Assembly (NCBI GenBank): GCA_023665865.1
Contig: JAMPDC010000001.1
Location: forward strand, 818,081-882,080
Length of the DNA: 64,000 nt
From: Staphylococcus sp.
Lineage (GTDB): Bacteria; Bacteroidota; Bacteroidia; Bacteroidales; Muribaculaceae
Reading direction: 5' to 3'
The position numbers and the translations under genes are program-made. Below the pieces are notes generated by a model. It did no database searches, was not told where the DNA came from, and was given only the letters and a program-made list of their open reading frames with translations. Below, in pieces: positions 44,130 to 55,673 of this stretch (positions are counted from its first letter, which is position 1; every line of letters starts with the position of its first letter).

Positions 44130-44352
44130 CGAGCAGTTCCTGAATTGTCTGACGCGGAAGTTTTCCCTCCTCAATCATTTTCACTTCTCTCAGACCTTCA
44201 CATATACGTGTCGTAAGGGTGTCGTCTTCGGTAATCGGTGTTATTTTGAAATTTCCATAACGGGATGTGAGCATCACTGACTGCCCACTCTTTGCTGCAT
44301 TCAGATATTTTCCCTGATTGGAGCGGAATTCACGTGCTGATACTACTTGCAT
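44119..44352 (-). CDS. Phd/YefM-type antitoxin
   Basis: A 77-aa protein with the family N-terminus MQVVSAREFRSNQGKYLNAA and ITEDDTL, and a charged C-terminal helix that would cover the toxin. It is first in the pair and preceded by a good -7 element, so it should autoregulate with its toxin. Confidence 0.85.
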   Translation of the reverse strand: MQVVSAREFRSNQGKYLNAAKSGQSVMLTSRYGNFKITPITEDDTLTTRICEGLREVKMIEEGKLPRQTIQELLDEL

Positions 44353-44368
44353 AATCTAAATCTTTTTG

Positions 44369-44404
44369 CAAAGATAAAAAATGGCATCCATTTTGGATGC
44401 CATT
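44369..44404 (-). promoter_or_regulatory. Toxin-antitoxin -7 element fused to the permease terminator hairpin
   Basis: On the minus strand AATGGCATCC-AAAAT-GGATGCCATT (44380-44404) plus TTTTTT ends the ABC permease transcript. TATCTTTG (44369-44376) follows at once and is the likely -7 for the antitoxin. The -33 region lies within the hairpin. Confidence 0.6.
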
Positions 44405-44451
44405 TTGATATTATTTAACTATTAGGCTGTTACGGCAGATGTCAGACCGAC

Positions 44452-45654
44452 TCAGGCGTAGAAACGTTTGCCGACGGCGCGGCTGACGGCTATGAGGTTG
44501 CCGGCAGTAATGAGGAGCATGATTCCGGTGCCGACAGCGATGGTGAGCCACGGCGAGGCGGGACTGACACCGAGGGTCGCCAGGGGGGCGCTCCATGTAG
44601 CAGAGGCTATGAGCATGGCTGTGACAGCGCAAATGAGCACCGCGAGGTTCACATATATTATTATAAGATGATAGTGGCGCGCCACTTGCGAGGGTGAATA
44701 GCCCAACTGCATCAGTTCATGGATTTTCTCGCGGTTTTTCTGGAGAAGAAGGTAGATGCTCAGAAGAAGGATGAAGAAAGCGAGCAGACTGATGACGAGG
44801 CCGACGGCGATGACCACAGAGGTGACGAGCGAGAGAAAGTAGGCAGCCTTGCCGTTGGCCGCACGGTCGCCCGCGGTCTCATAGTCGTGGGCTTCGAGAT
44901 ACTCCTCAACCATCGGGTCGCCGGGCTTGTCGAGCATCACTATCAGGCGCGAGGGCTGTTCGGAGGCAGATCCGGCAAACTCTTTGTTGGCCCAGGTCAT
45001 GAACTCCTCGGGGACAGCGATCGTGTTGAGGCGCGACGAGAATCCGACAATGCGTGCGTTGACCCACTGCTGGCGACCGTTGCCACTGAGCGAGAGCTGG
45101 AGCGGCACCATCCCGATAACCTCCTCCGACACCTGTGGCATGCCGCGCGAGGTGGCGAAGCCGAAATTGTATAGCGAAAGATAATCCTTCGACAGAATCA
45201 CCGGCACAAACTCCGAGCGTCCGGGCTCATAGCCCCAATCGTCGGGCGAAATGTCGAAGAAATCATCGGGGATCGACTCGAGAAAGAGGTCGGACCCCAT
45301 CGAACTGCCACCGAAACTGACTTTGGCATAGACATTAAAGGCCGCCGAGCTGAAACGCCCTACTTTGCGCGCCCACTTGCAGGCGGCGATGTCGGCAATC
45401 TCAGCGTCAGAGAATCTGGTGGCACCGCCTCCGACACCGGGGAGGTTGCCAAGGCCGTTGACCTTCTTTGAGATGATCAGATAGTCGTTGGAGATAAACG
45501 AATCCTCATCGTCCCACACCGAGGTGACGTCGCGGTAAAACTGCAATGCCGTCAGGACGATGGCGAGACCGACAAGATTGGCCAGGGCATAGCCGGCGAT
45601 CTGGCCGGCGCTTATGTTGCGGCGCAGCAGGCGCCAGACAATGTTTCTACTCAT
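44452..45654 (-). CDS. ABC transporter permease (FtsX/MacB-like)
   Basis: A 400-aa protein with one N-terminal helix (about 17-40), an extracytoplasmic domain of some 230 residues and three C-terminal helices (LSLVTSVVIAVGLVISLLAF onward). This layout fits FtsX/MacB-type permeases. It overlaps the ATPase gene by 4 bp. Such systems usually move lipids, lipoproteins or peptides or act as mechanotransmitters, not classical importers; the substrate is unknown. Confidence 0.8.
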   Translation of the reverse strand: MSRNIVWRLLRRNISAGQIAGYALANLVGLAIVLTALQFYRDVTSVWDDEDSFISNDYLIISKKVNGLGNLPGVGGGATRFSDAEIADIAACKWARKVGRFSSAAFNVYAKVSFGGSSMGSDLFLESIPDDFFDISPDDWGYEPGRSEFVPVILSKDYLSLYNFGFATSRGMPQVSEEVIGMVPLQLSLSGNGRQQWVNARIVGFSSRLNTIAVPEEFMTWANKEFAGSASEQPSRLIVMLDKPGDPMVEEYLEAHDYETAGDRAANGKAAYFLSLVTSVVIAVGLVISLLAFFILLLSIYLLLQKNREKIHELMQLGYSPSQVARHYHLIIIYVNLAVLICAVTAMLIASATWSAPLATLGVSPASPWLTIAVGTGIMLLITAGNLIAVSRAVGKRFYA

Positions 45655-46334
45655 AGTTTCATCAACGTATAGTCCGGGAGATGGATCTTGTTGCCTACCG
45701 ATGTCGCAATGATGGCTGCCCCGGTCTTGCGTGACTCCTCGTCGATGAGACGGGCCACAGCCTCATTGTTGCGGGCATCAAGGTGACTCACCGGTTCATC
45801 GATAAGCAGAAAATCGAAGGGCTGGCAGAGCGCACGGATGATAGCCACCCTCTGCTGCTGCCCGACCGAGAGGCGTCCGGCGGGAGAATCGGCCTTGTGG
45901 GCTATTTCAAGCCGGTCGAGGAGGTCGTGGATCTCACGGTCGGTGCGGAAACCGGTCAGGCGGTTTTTGATCTGGATATTCTCCATCACTGTCAGCTCCG
46001 GGAAGAGACGCATCTCCTGGGGCAGATAGGCCAGCGAACGCCGACGCAACTCACACCAATGGCCAATACCGAAGGTGGAGATATCCTTGCCATCGAAGAG
46101 AATCTTCCCGTCATAGTCCCGCCGTGAACCATAGATGTAGGCGCAGAGCGACGACTTGCCCGTGCCGCTCTCTGCCTCGATGAGATAGTAACGGCCACGG
46201 CTGAAGCTGACCTCCTCGCGTAGCCAGAGTTCCGAATCCTTGACGGGCGCCTCTGTCTCACTCCCGCGGAACACTACAGGAAGCACTCTCTGCAAACGGA
46301 TTTCTTCTGTCATTTTCTCCAACGCAGACATCAT
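45651..46334 (-). CDS. ABC transporter ATP-binding protein
   Basis: ATPase of 227 aa. Walker A is ESGTGKSS, with Glu in place of the usual leading Gly; the signature is LSVGQQQR instead of LSGGQ; Walker B is FLLIDEPVSHLD. Two close ATGs exist at the start. The start overlaps the stop of the DUF4836 gene by one base, and the permease gene follows with a 4-bp overlap. Confidence 0.9.
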   Translation of the reverse strand: MMSALEKMTEEIRLQRVLPVVFRGSETEAPVKDSELWLREEVSFSRGRYYLIEAESGTGKSSLCAYIYGSRRDYDGKILFDGKDISTFGIGHWCELRRRSLAYLPQEMRLFPELTVMENIQIKNRLTGFRTDREIHDLLDRLEIAHKADSPAGRLSVGQQQRVAIIRALCQPFDFLLIDEPVSHLDARNNEAVARLIDEESRKTGAAIIATSVGNKIHLPDYTLMKL

Positions 46335-47734
46335 TACATCAAAGCTTTCAGAAGCGTCTGGAGTATCGGCTCGTCCGTGCCTGTAGTCGCAATCTCAGCC
46401 TGAGTGTCATTGTCGGTCAGCTGTGCGTTGAGCTTGATGCCAAACGGCAGGTCAGCGAAAGTATGGGCAGGAAGATCGATCGACAGCGCTCCCTCCTTGC
46501 CGTTGAAGAGCGGTGTGAGCTGATTCTGACGGTTGGGATCGAAGGGGAGGTTGCTGACGGCGAAATATCCGTCGACGTTGCCGACATAGAAGTCCATGCC
46601 ATACTGCGGGATGACCATGACCCCATCCTTTTCCATGCGGGGACTGACGCCGGCCGAGAAGAGCGAGGTGCGGAGCATCCCGACGATGTCGTTGATCTTC
46701 TGCTGGGGAAGACGGGCCATGAGAATAAACTGCCAGTTACCCGGCTCAAGATCTTCGTAAGCGCTGGAATTGGCAGGGCCGGCGGCAAACATCACCGTGC
46801 CGTCGATCGCCTGGAGGTAGGGGGTAGCGGCGGCAAGCATGGCGTTGAACTGGAAGCCGAACCCTCCGGCCGAGGCAAGCGGGACAAGATATGAAGCCCA
46901 GTCGAGCTCGGGTGTGCAACCGAAACCGAGAGCAATGTTGAAATTGCCGGGAATGTAGGATAGCACAGCCGGATTGACAGGCTGCAAGCCCTTGACAGGC
47001 TCAGGAGTGCCGTCGGCTTTGATATTCTGAGTATTGATGACAAGCTTATTGTCCTTGATGTCACACTGTAGGGCGACCCATGAGTCCTGGAGTTCGGGAT
47101 TCTCCCCCTTGACTCCTTTCTTATGTCCCGAAATGTCATCGCGGCTCACGGCGAGATCAATGATATTACCGGAGCGCAGGATCTCGTTGACACCGGTCAT
47201 CGCGGTTATCGAATTGTCGGATGCCGCTTTGATGAGTTTCCCGACAGCCTCGACAGACTTGTCGGGTCCGGCAGTGGTGAACCAGACGCGTTCATCGTCG
47301 AGGAGAACGCTGAAGCTGTAGAGAGTACCGCAGTCGTATTCACCGGTTGAGTCCGACCAATCAATAATCTCAGCAGTCAGCTCATGGAACTTAGCCTTGT
47401 CGGAAACCATCATGGTGTAGAACCAGTCGCGTCCCTCGGCAGCCATGGCCACCTCGTTGGGGTCGCAGACACCCGAAGCGTCGAGAGCACTGACTACATC
47501 GGCCATGCGAGCGAGCACACGTGCCTGTTCGATACCTGCGGGGGCCACAGCCTTTCCGCCTTCAAATTTATAGCCCGACTCCTCGAGGAGTGTTTTCACC
47601 TTGATCATACCAACCGCATCGGCATCGGCAGGGATAGGAGTCAACAGATTCTGCTCCTTGGAGCAGGACGAGAGGGTCAGCAGACCTAAAATCAATGCCG
47701 CCAAGGCCGGCAACGTGAGTTTCTTGAGTCTCAT
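46334..47734 (-). CDS. DUF4836 lipoprotein
   Basis: A 466-aa lipoprotein (LLTLSSCSKEQN lipobox) of the Bacteroidales DUF4836 family, opening with LLTPIPADADAVGMIKVKTL. Role unknown. It is first in a three-gene unit with an ABC ATPase and FtsX-like permease, so it may be the extracytoplasmic partner of that transporter. Confidence 0.82.
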   Translation of the reverse strand: MRLKKLTLPALAALILGLLTLSSCSKEQNLLTPIPADADAVGMIKVKTLLEESGYKFEGGKAVAPAGIEQARVLARMADVVSALDASGVCDPNEVAMAAEGRDWFYTMMVSDKAKFHELTAEIIDWSDSTGEYDCGTLYSFSVLLDDERVWFTTAGPDKSVEAVGKLIKAASDNSITAMTGVNEILRSGNIIDLAVSRDDISGHKKGVKGENPELQDSWVALQCDIKDNKLVINTQNIKADGTPEPVKGLQPVNPAVLSYIPGNFNIALGFGCTPELDWASYLVPLASAGGFGFQFNAMLAAATPYLQAIDGTVMFAAGPANSSAYEDLEPGNWQFILMARLPQQKINDIVGMLRTSLFSAGVSPRMEKDGVMVIPQYGMDFYVGNVDGYFAVSNLPFDPNRQNQLTPLFNGKEGALSIDLPAHTFADLPFGIKLNAQLTDNDTQAEIATTGTDEPILQTLLKALM

Positions 47735-47768
47735 AGTAGTAAGAACGTGTTTATATTTAAACTAAAGG

Positions 47769-47797
47769 CAAAAGTAAAGAAAAAAGTTTGACTCAAA
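47769..47797 (-). promoter_or_regulatory. Promoter of the DUF4836-ABC unit
   Basis: TTTG (47794-47797), 17 bases, TACTTTTG (47769-47776) on the minus strand; spacing is two bases short of ideal. Confidence 0.5.
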
Positions 47798-47838
47798 GCG
47801 TATTTGCCAACTTATTTTCACACTAAATATAAAAAAGA

Positions 47839-47871
47839 CAGGCCACACAGCGCGAAAGAGTGTGTGGCCTG
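47839..47871 (-). terminator. Terminator of ettA
   Basis: CAGGCCACACA and TGTGTGGCCTG enclose an 11-nt loop; on the minus strand TCTTTTTTA follows. Confidence 0.85.
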
Positions 47872-47899
47872 CCGATGTTTCATATATCAAGGATGGATA

Positions 47900-49585
47900 T
47901 TATTCCATCAGTTTGCGGTAGCGGCGGCGTGGAGGCTCCTTGCCGTCATTATGGGCACGCTTGAATTCCTCATAGTCTGAATAGGATCCTTCGAAGAAGA
48001 CAACATTGCCGTCACCTTCAAACGAGAGGATGTGGGTGCAGATACGGTCGAGGAACCAACGGTCGTGGCTGACGACCACGGCGCAACCGGCGAAATCATC
48101 GAGACCCTCCTCGAGTGCGCGGAGAGTATTGACGTCGATGTCGTTGGTAGGTTCGTCGAGCAGGAGCACATTGCCCTCCTCTTTCAGCGCCATAGCGAGA
48201 TGGAGACGGTTGCGCTCACCACCTGAAAGGACACCGATCTTCTTCTCCTGGTCGGCTCCGGTGAAGTTGAAGCGCGAGAGATAGGCGCGAGCGTTGACAT
48301 CGCGGCCACCCATGCGGAAACTCTCGACTCCCTGCGAGATCACCTCGTAGACACTGCGGTCGGGGAGCAGATCGTGGTGAGTCTGGTCGACGTATGCGAT
48401 CTTGACAGTCTCGCCGACATCAAACGAACCGGCGTCAGGAGTCTCCTGACCCATGATGAGACGGAAAAGCGTGGTCTTGCCGGCACCGTTGGGACCGATG
48501 ACACCTACGATACCGCCCTGGGGGAGGGAGAAGCTGAGGTCTTTGAAGAGCTGCTTCTTGCCGAAAGCCTTCGAGAAACCCTGCACGTCGATGACCTTGT
48601 TGCCGAGACGGGGACCGTTGGGGATGAAGATCTCCAGACGCTCCTCTTTCTCCTTCTGGTCCTCGTTGAGCAGACGGTCGTAGCTCGAGAGACGGGCTTT
48701 GCCTTTTGCCTGACGGGCCTTGGGAGCCATGCGCACCCATTCGAGCTCGCGCTCAAGGGTCTTGCGACGCTTGGATGCCTGCTTCTCCTCCTGAGCCATG
48801 CGTTTGGTCTTCTGATCGAGCCATGAAGAGTAGTTGCCCTTCCAGGGTATGCCCTCGCCACGGTCAAGTTCGAGGATCCAGCCGGCTACATGGTCAAGGA
48901 AGTAGCGGTCGTGGGTGATGGCTATCACCGTGCCGGGATACTGCTGGAGATGCTGTTCGAGCCAGTCGATCGACTCGGCGTCGAGGTGGTTGGTAGGCTC
49001 GTCGAGCAGGAGGATGTCGGGCTGCTGGAGAAGCAGACGGCAGAGGGCCACACGGCGACGCTCACCACCGGAAAGAGTGGTGACGCTCTGGTCGTCGGGG
49101 GGACACTGGAGAGCGTCCATCGCACGCTCGAGTTTCGAATCAATGTTCCAGGCATCGGCAGCGTCGAGCTTATCCTGCAATTCGGCCTGGCGCGCGAGCA
49201 GAGCATCCATCTTGTCGGGATCCTCAAGCACATCGGGATCGCCGAAGGATTCGTTGACCTTGTCAAACTCAGCGAGAAGATCCATGATCGGCTGCACTCC
49301 CTCACGGACAACCTCGATCACTGTCTTTGAGGGGTCGAGCTGGGGATCCTGCTCAAGGTAGCCGACAGAGTAGCCGGGAGAGAACACCACCTCGCCCTGA
49401 TAGCTCTTGTCGAGTCCGGCGATGATTTTGAGAAGTGAGGACTTACCGGAACCGTTGAGACCGATGATACCGATCTTGGCACCGTAGAAAAACGAGAGAT
49501 AGATGTTTTTCAACACCTGCTTCTGTGGAGGATAGGTCTTGGAGACACCTACCATCGAGAATATTACTTTCTTATCGTCAGCCAT
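47900..49585 (-). CDS. ettA: Energy-dependent translational throttle protein EttA (ABC-F)
   Basis: Ribosome-associated ABC-F ATPase of 561 aa that senses cell energy at the E site. Two ABC cassettes are complete: GLNGSGKSS and GPNGAGKTT (Walker A), LSGGERRRVAL and LSGGERNRLHLA (signatures), LLLDEPTNHLD and LLLDEPTNDID (Walker B). The linker between them (about 240-310) carries the P-site tRNA interaction motif. There are no membrane segments. It is monocistronic. Confidence 0.96.
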   Translation of the reverse strand: MADDKKVIFSMVGVSKTYPPQKQVLKNIYLSFFYGAKIGIIGLNGSGKSSLLKIIAGLDKSYQGEVVFSPGYSVGYLEQDPQLDPSKTVIEVVREGVQPIMDLLAEFDKVNESFGDPDVLEDPDKMDALLARQAELQDKLDAADAWNIDSKLERAMDALQCPPDDQSVTTLSGGERRRVALCRLLLQQPDILLLDEPTNHLDAESIDWLEQHLQQYPGTVIAITHDRYFLDHVAGWILELDRGEGIPWKGNYSSWLDQKTKRMAQEEKQASKRRKTLERELEWVRMAPKARQAKGKARLSSYDRLLNEDQKEKEERLEIFIPNGPRLGNKVIDVQGFSKAFGKKQLFKDLSFSLPQGGIVGVIGPNGAGKTTLFRLIMGQETPDAGSFDVGETVKIAYVDQTHHDLLPDRSVYEVISQGVESFRMGGRDVNARAYLSRFNFTGADQEKKIGVLSGGERNRLHLAMALKEEGNVLLLDEPTNDIDVNTLRALEEGLDDFAGCAVVVSHDRWFLDRICTHILSFEGDGNVVFFEGSYSDYEEFKRAHNDGKEPPRRRYRKLME

Positions 49586-49616
49586 AGCTTATTGTTGGGT
49601 ATATATAGTTTTTTAT

Positions 49617-49647
49617 TTTGCCGTTCGGCGTGAGTTTTATAATTTTG
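49617..49647 (+). promoter_or_regulatory. Promoter of the MFS gene
   Basis: TTTG (49617-49620), 19 bases, TAATTTTG (49640-49647), an almost ideal match. Confidence 0.7.
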
Positions 49648-49707
49648 CACCCCGAAATTCAAAGTGGTTATCAACTACACTCCGAAAGTGGATGTTATTG
49701 TAAATAA

Positions 49708-50868
49708 ATGTTAGACATGCAACGTGGACTTATCGCACTCGCCATCGGCACCTTTGCCCTTGGCATAGCCGAATTCGGCATGATGGGTATCCTTGGCGAC
49801 GTCGCTTCGGGCGTCGGGGTCTCTGTGGTCGAAGGCGGCCATCTCATCTCAGCCTACTCACTCGGAGTAGCCATCGGCGCTCCCCTACTGATATTCCTCC
49901 GGCGGATGCCGTTGAAGCGTCTGTTGCTGCTGTTGGCGGTAGTCATCGCCTCGGGCAACACTCTTGCGGCTCTGTCGACCGGCTTTCCCATGCTCTTATG
50001 CGCTCGACTCCTGTCGGGACTGCCCCACGGGATGTTTTTCGGTGCTGGAGCCATCGTGTGCTCGCGTCTTGCCAAACCGGGCCACGGCGCGGCGGCTGTA
50101 GCCGTGATGGTCGGCGGCATGACGGTGGCAAACGTGGCCGGAGTTCCGGGAGCGACCCTCGTCAGCAACCTGCTCAACTGGCGCATGGCCTTCGGCATGG
50201 TAGCCTTCTTCGGCGTGCTCGCGCTCATCGGCATCCGGGCCTGGGTGCCGCGCCTCGACCCTCTGCCCGACACCGGGATGAAGGGACAGTTCCGCTTCCT
50301 GAAGAGCTCCGCCCCCTGGCTGATATATGCCGGGGTCTTTTTCGGACAGGCGAGCGTCTACTGCTGGCTGAGCTATGTGGAGCCGATCATGACGAAGGTG
50401 ACAGGCTTTTCGGGTGGCAACATGACCTGGATCATGATGCTCGCCGGTATCGGCATGGTGACTGGCAACGCTATCGCCGGCAAACTCGCCGACCGCTTCG
50501 GAGTGGCGAGAGTCTGCGGCACTCTTGCCGCAATGATGGTAGTGGTGATGCCGGCGCTCTATCTTTTCGCCGCCGACAAGGCTCTGTCGCTCATCCTGAT
50601 GTTTATGGCCACAGGTGCTCTCTTCGGCATCGGGGGCCCGCTGCAATATCTGATCGTGCGCTTCGCCAAAGGTGGAGAGATGCTCGGGGGCGCAGGTATT
50701 CAGATTGCATTTAATGTCTCAAATGCTGTCAGCGCGGCTCTCGGAGGCATGGCTATCCACCATGGATTCGGGCTTGCGTCGCCGGCGCTTGTCGGAGTCC
50801 CGTTTGCGGTCGTCGGCGCTGTCGCGCTCTTCGTCCTGCGCAGGAAATTCAAGTCGCAGGGAGCGTGA
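49708..50868 (+). CDS. MFS exporter, AraJ/YdhP-like
   Basis: Twelve-helix transporter of 386 aa from the drug/sugar-efflux branch: ALGIAEFGMMGILGDVASG in helix 1, YSLGVAIGAPLL, ARLLSGLPHGMFFGAGA and GMTVANVAGVPGAT, which is the family's helix-5 motif. It probably exports arabinose-like sugars or toxic compounds. It may start at 49708 or three codons later. It is divergent from ettA and convergent with def. Confidence 0.88.
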   Translation: MLDMQRGLIALAIGTFALGIAEFGMMGILGDVASGVGVSVVEGGHLISAYSLGVAIGAPLLIFLRRMPLKRLLLLLAVVIASGNTLAALSTGFPMLLCARLLSGLPHGMFFGAGAIVCSRLAKPGHGAAAVAVMVGGMTVANVAGVPGATLVSNLLNWRMAFGMVAFFGVLALIGIRAWVPRLDPLPDTGMKGQFRFLKSSAPWLIYAGVFFGQASVYCWLSYVEPIMTKVTGFSGGNMTWIMMLAGIGMVTGNAIAGKLADRFGVARVCGTLAAMMVVVMPALYLFAADKALSLILMFMATGALFGIGGPLQYLIVRFAKGGEMLGGAGIQIAFNVSNAVSAALGGMAIHHGFGLASPALVGVPFAVVGAVALFVLRRKFKSQGA

Positions 50869-50873
50869 CGCGC

Positions 50874-51440
50874 TCACTTGCGGCTCTTGGGAGCATATTT
50901 CACCGGATAGTCACAGCGGGTTTTTCCGGCGATGATGTTGTTGAGCTTGCTCTTGATAAGCTGCTTGCGGATCATCGAGATATGATCGATGTAGAGCTTT
51001 CCCTCAAGGTGGTCACACTCGTGCTGCACGATGCGCGCGAGGAAACCGGAGATGACTTCGTCGTGGGGCTGGAACTCTTCGTCGACCCACTTGAGACGGA
51101 TGTTTTCCACACGGCTCACTTTCTCGGAAAGCCCCGGAAGGCTCAGACAGCCCTCGTCGCGGCTGACGGCATCACCGTCGAGAATCTCGATCTCGGGATT
51201 GATGAGGGTGAGTTTGCGGCCGGCACATTCGGGGAAGCTATCCTTGACAGGATCGGCATCGATGACAACAATTCTATCTGAAAGTCCGATCTGGGGGGCG
51301 GCAAGGCCGACGCCTTCGCTCTCATACATAGTTTTATACATGTTCTCGACCAGTTCCTTCAGACCTTTGTAGTCAGCGGTGACGGGTGAGGCAATCTTTC
51401 TGAGGACAGGGTGTCCGTATAAATAGACAGGTAAACGCAT
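50874..51440 (-). CDS. def: Peptide deformylase
   Basis: Removes the formyl group from new proteins. The 188-aa enzyme has the three canonical motifs: GVGLAAPQ (43-50), EGCLS (96-100) and HECDH (140-144), whose Cys and two His bind the metal. The start at 51440 ([14 protein letters not shown]) is typical. It lies 40 bp after ruvX. Confidence 0.97.
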   Translation of the reverse strand: MRLPVYLYGHPVLRKIASPVTADYKGLKELVENMYKTMYESEGVGLAAPQIGLSDRIVVIDADPVKDSFPECAGRKLTLINPEIEILDGDAVSRDEGCLSLPGLSEKVSRVENIRLKWVDEEFQPHDEVISGFLARIVQHECDHLEGKLYIDHISMIRKQLIKSKLNNIIAGKTRCDYPVKYAPKSRK

Positions 51441-51480
51441 ATCTTGGGGTGTTTTTTTATACTGAGTCAGCGGGAAAATA

Positions 51481-51912
51481 TCACAGCATAGACATGGAGT
51501 GGCCGCGGCTTTCAAGATAGCCGTTGAGGATGATGACAGCCGCCATGCGGTCTATCGCACCCTTGTCGCGGCGGTCGCTCTTCTTGACGCCTGAGTCGAT
51601 CATGGCGCGGTGGGCGAGTGTCGAGGTGAAGCGCTCGTCGAAGAAGATGATTTCCATTGCGGGCAGTTCCTTGCGCAGGCGGTTGATTGCGGGTGTGATG
51701 TAGCGCATAGAGTCGCTCGGCTGTCCGTCGAGAGTCTTGGGGAGGCCGACAATGATGGCATCGACAGGCTCACGGCCGACATAGGCTTTGACATAAGGAA
51801 TGAGCTCGGCGGAGGGCACAGTCTCAAGCGCCGTAGCCACAATCTGCAACACATCTGTCGCAGCGAGGCCGCAGCGCTTACGTCCGTAGTCTATAGCGAG
51901 CAATCGTCCCAT
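51481..51912 (-). CDS. ruvX: Putative Holliday junction resolvase / pre-16S rRNA nuclease
   Basis: YqgF-family RNase H-fold nuclease of 143 aa that also matures the 5' end of 16S r[17 protein letters not shown] carries the first Asp, VGLPKTLDG the second motif, and FFDERFTS the third. It is first of the ruvX-def pair. Confidence 0.94.
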   Translation of the reverse strand: MGRLLAIDYGRKRCGLAATDVLQIVATALETVPSAELIPYVKAYVGREPVDAIIVGLPKTLDGQPSDSMRYITPAINRLRKELPAMEIIFFDERFTSTLAHRAMIDSGVKKSDRRDKGAIDRMAAVIILNGYLESRGHSMSML

Positions 51913-51922
51913 TTTCAAGATG

Positions 51923-51930
51923 CAAAGTTA
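51923..51930 (-). promoter_or_regulatory. -7 element of ruvX-def
   Basis: TAACTTTG on the minus strand, 11 bp before ruvX, implying an almost leaderless mRNA if used. Confidence 0.35.
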
Positions 51931-52066
51931 CGCATTTTTTCCCAAATTACATCAGTAGAATTTATGCATGTTTGGAAAACGTGAGATACTCCTCTACAGC
52001 TGCATGAAATGCCTCTGTAAGTTCTACAAGAATTCGGCTCATTGTCCCTTTCGAGGGGAAAAGGGC

Positions 52067-52096
52067 TTTAGGAATCATGAATTTTGTGTACTTTTG
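52067..52096 (+). promoter_or_regulatory. Promoter of the pectate lyase gene
   Basis: TTTA (52067-52070), 18 bases, TACTTTTG (52089-52096), 44 bp before the ATG. Confidence 0.5.
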
Positions 52097-52139
52097 CGAA
52101 AAGATAAGGAATAACGGTAATCCTCAAACCCACTGAACC

Positions 52140-53261
52140 ATGAAACTATCTATCCGTCTTCTGGCTGTAGGCCTGTTGCTGTCATCGCTCGCGGTGAGCG
52201 CGGCGTCAAAGAAAAATCCGGAACTGCGCCGGACCGACAAGGAGTTTTTCACCACTCCCGATGCTCTTCGCATCGGGAATCAGCTTCTTGAATTCCAACG
52301 CGTCACCGGTGGCTGGCCAAAGAATATCGACATGACGAGTCCGATGACCGAAGAGCAGCTCGCCAAGGTGCGCGCCGAGCATGGACGCACCGACGACTCC
52401 ACCACCGACAACAATGCCACCACCCGGCAGATGACTTTCCTCGCCCGACTCTATCAGGCAACGGGCGACACGCGATTCCGTGACTCCTTCCTCGCCGGTG
52501 TCGAGTATCTCCTTTCCGGACAATACCCCAACGGCGGTTGGCCTCAGTTCTGGCCTAATCCGACCGGCTATCAGATACATATTACTTTCAACGACGGCGC
52601 GATGGCCAACACGCTCACCATCTTCCGCGATATCGTCGAGTGGCGTGAGCCATACGGAGGCACACTCGTCGACGAGGCTATGCGGGAGCGCCTGTTCGCA
52701 GCTTTCAACAAGGGTATAGACTGTATTCTCGCCACTCAGATCCGCGTCGACGGCAAGCCGACAGTGTGGTGTCAGCAACATGACCGCGAGACCTACGCAC
52801 CGGCTCCGGCAAGATCCTATGAACTACCCTCGTTCTGCTCGCAGGAAAGCGTGCAGATTGTAGGTCTGCTCATGGAGCTCCCCGAACCCGACGAGCGCGT
52901 CAAGGAGGCGATCCACGGCGCCATGCGATGGTTTGACGCCAACAAGATGACAGGCCACCGTATCGAGCGTAGCGGCGTGCCCTACACGGAGACAGCCAAC
53001 ACCCGTCTTGTCGCTGACCCGGAGGCCGGTGCTCTCTGGGGGCGATTCTATGACCTGGAAAACTGTGAGATCTACGTCTGTGACCGCGACGGCATACCTC
53101 GCAAATCGCTGGAAGAGATAGGCCTCGAGCGCCGCAACGGCTACAGCTGGTATAACGACCACGCGGCATATATCTACCGCGCCTACGATGAGTGGGCCGA
53201 CCGCTTCGACCCGCAGGGAAAGGTGAAAATCGACATGTCGGTAGCCCGCGACGTTGAGTAG
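52140..53261 (+). CDS. pelA: Pectate lyase, polysaccharide lyase family 10
   Basis: Secreted lyase that cuts polygalacturonate. The 373-aa protein has a signal peptide (MKLSIRLLAVGLLLSSLAVSA) and the PL10 pattern: FQRVTGGWPKNIDM, STTDNNATTRQM, YPNGGWPQFWP, ITFNDGAMANTL and a final YSWYNDHA. Its product could feed the hexuronate genes at 3-6 kb through a separate hydrolase. It stands alone. Confidence 0.92.
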   Translation: MKLSIRLLAVGLLLSSLAVSAASKKNPELRRTDKEFFTTPDALRIGNQLLEFQRVTGGWPKNIDMTSPMTEEQLAKVRAEHGRTDDSTTDNNATTRQMTFLARLYQATGDTRFRDSFLAGVEYLLSGQYPNGGWPQFWPNPTGYQIHITFNDGAMANTLTIFRDIVEWREPYGGTLVDEAMRERLFAAFNKGIDCILATQIRVDGKPTVWCQQHDRETYAPAPARSYELPSFCSQESVQIVGLLMELPEPDERVKEAIHGAMRWFDANKMTGHRIERSGVPYTETANTRLVADPEAGALWGRFYDLENCEIYVCDRDGIPRKSLEEIGLERRNGYSWYNDHAAYIYRAYDEWADRFDPQGKVKIDMSVARDVE

Positions 53262-53295
53262 ATCGACGCCGAGATTCCTAATTTTCTTTAAATAC

Positions 53296-53326
53296 TTGAC
53301 TTTAAAGGGATATTTTCGTAAATTTG
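53296..53326 (+). promoter_or_regulatory. Promoter of the GH97 gene
   Basis: TTG (53296-53298), 20 bases, TAAATTTG (53319-53326). Confidence 0.65.
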
Positions 53327-53329
53327 TAA

Positions 53330-55558
<2,229 letters not shown>

Positions 55559-55580
55559 TATTTCAATAGTTATAGATATA

Positions 55581-55620
55581 GGCGTGGTCCGGTCGGGCTA
55601 ACCGGGCCACGCCTATTCTT
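55581..55620 (+). terminator. Terminator of the GH97 gene
   Basis: GGCGTGGTCCGGT and ACCGGGCCACGCC enclose a 7-nt loop with one mismatch, then TATTCTT. Confidence 0.75.
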
Positions 55621-55673
55621 CATATTTCAACTATTTCACCCACACTTCCGATAGGTCCAATTCACTATAATTT

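Noticed and set aside
48006-48284. Plus-strand frames over ettA
   Set aside because: Antisense shadows of a complete, well-conserved ABC-F gene.
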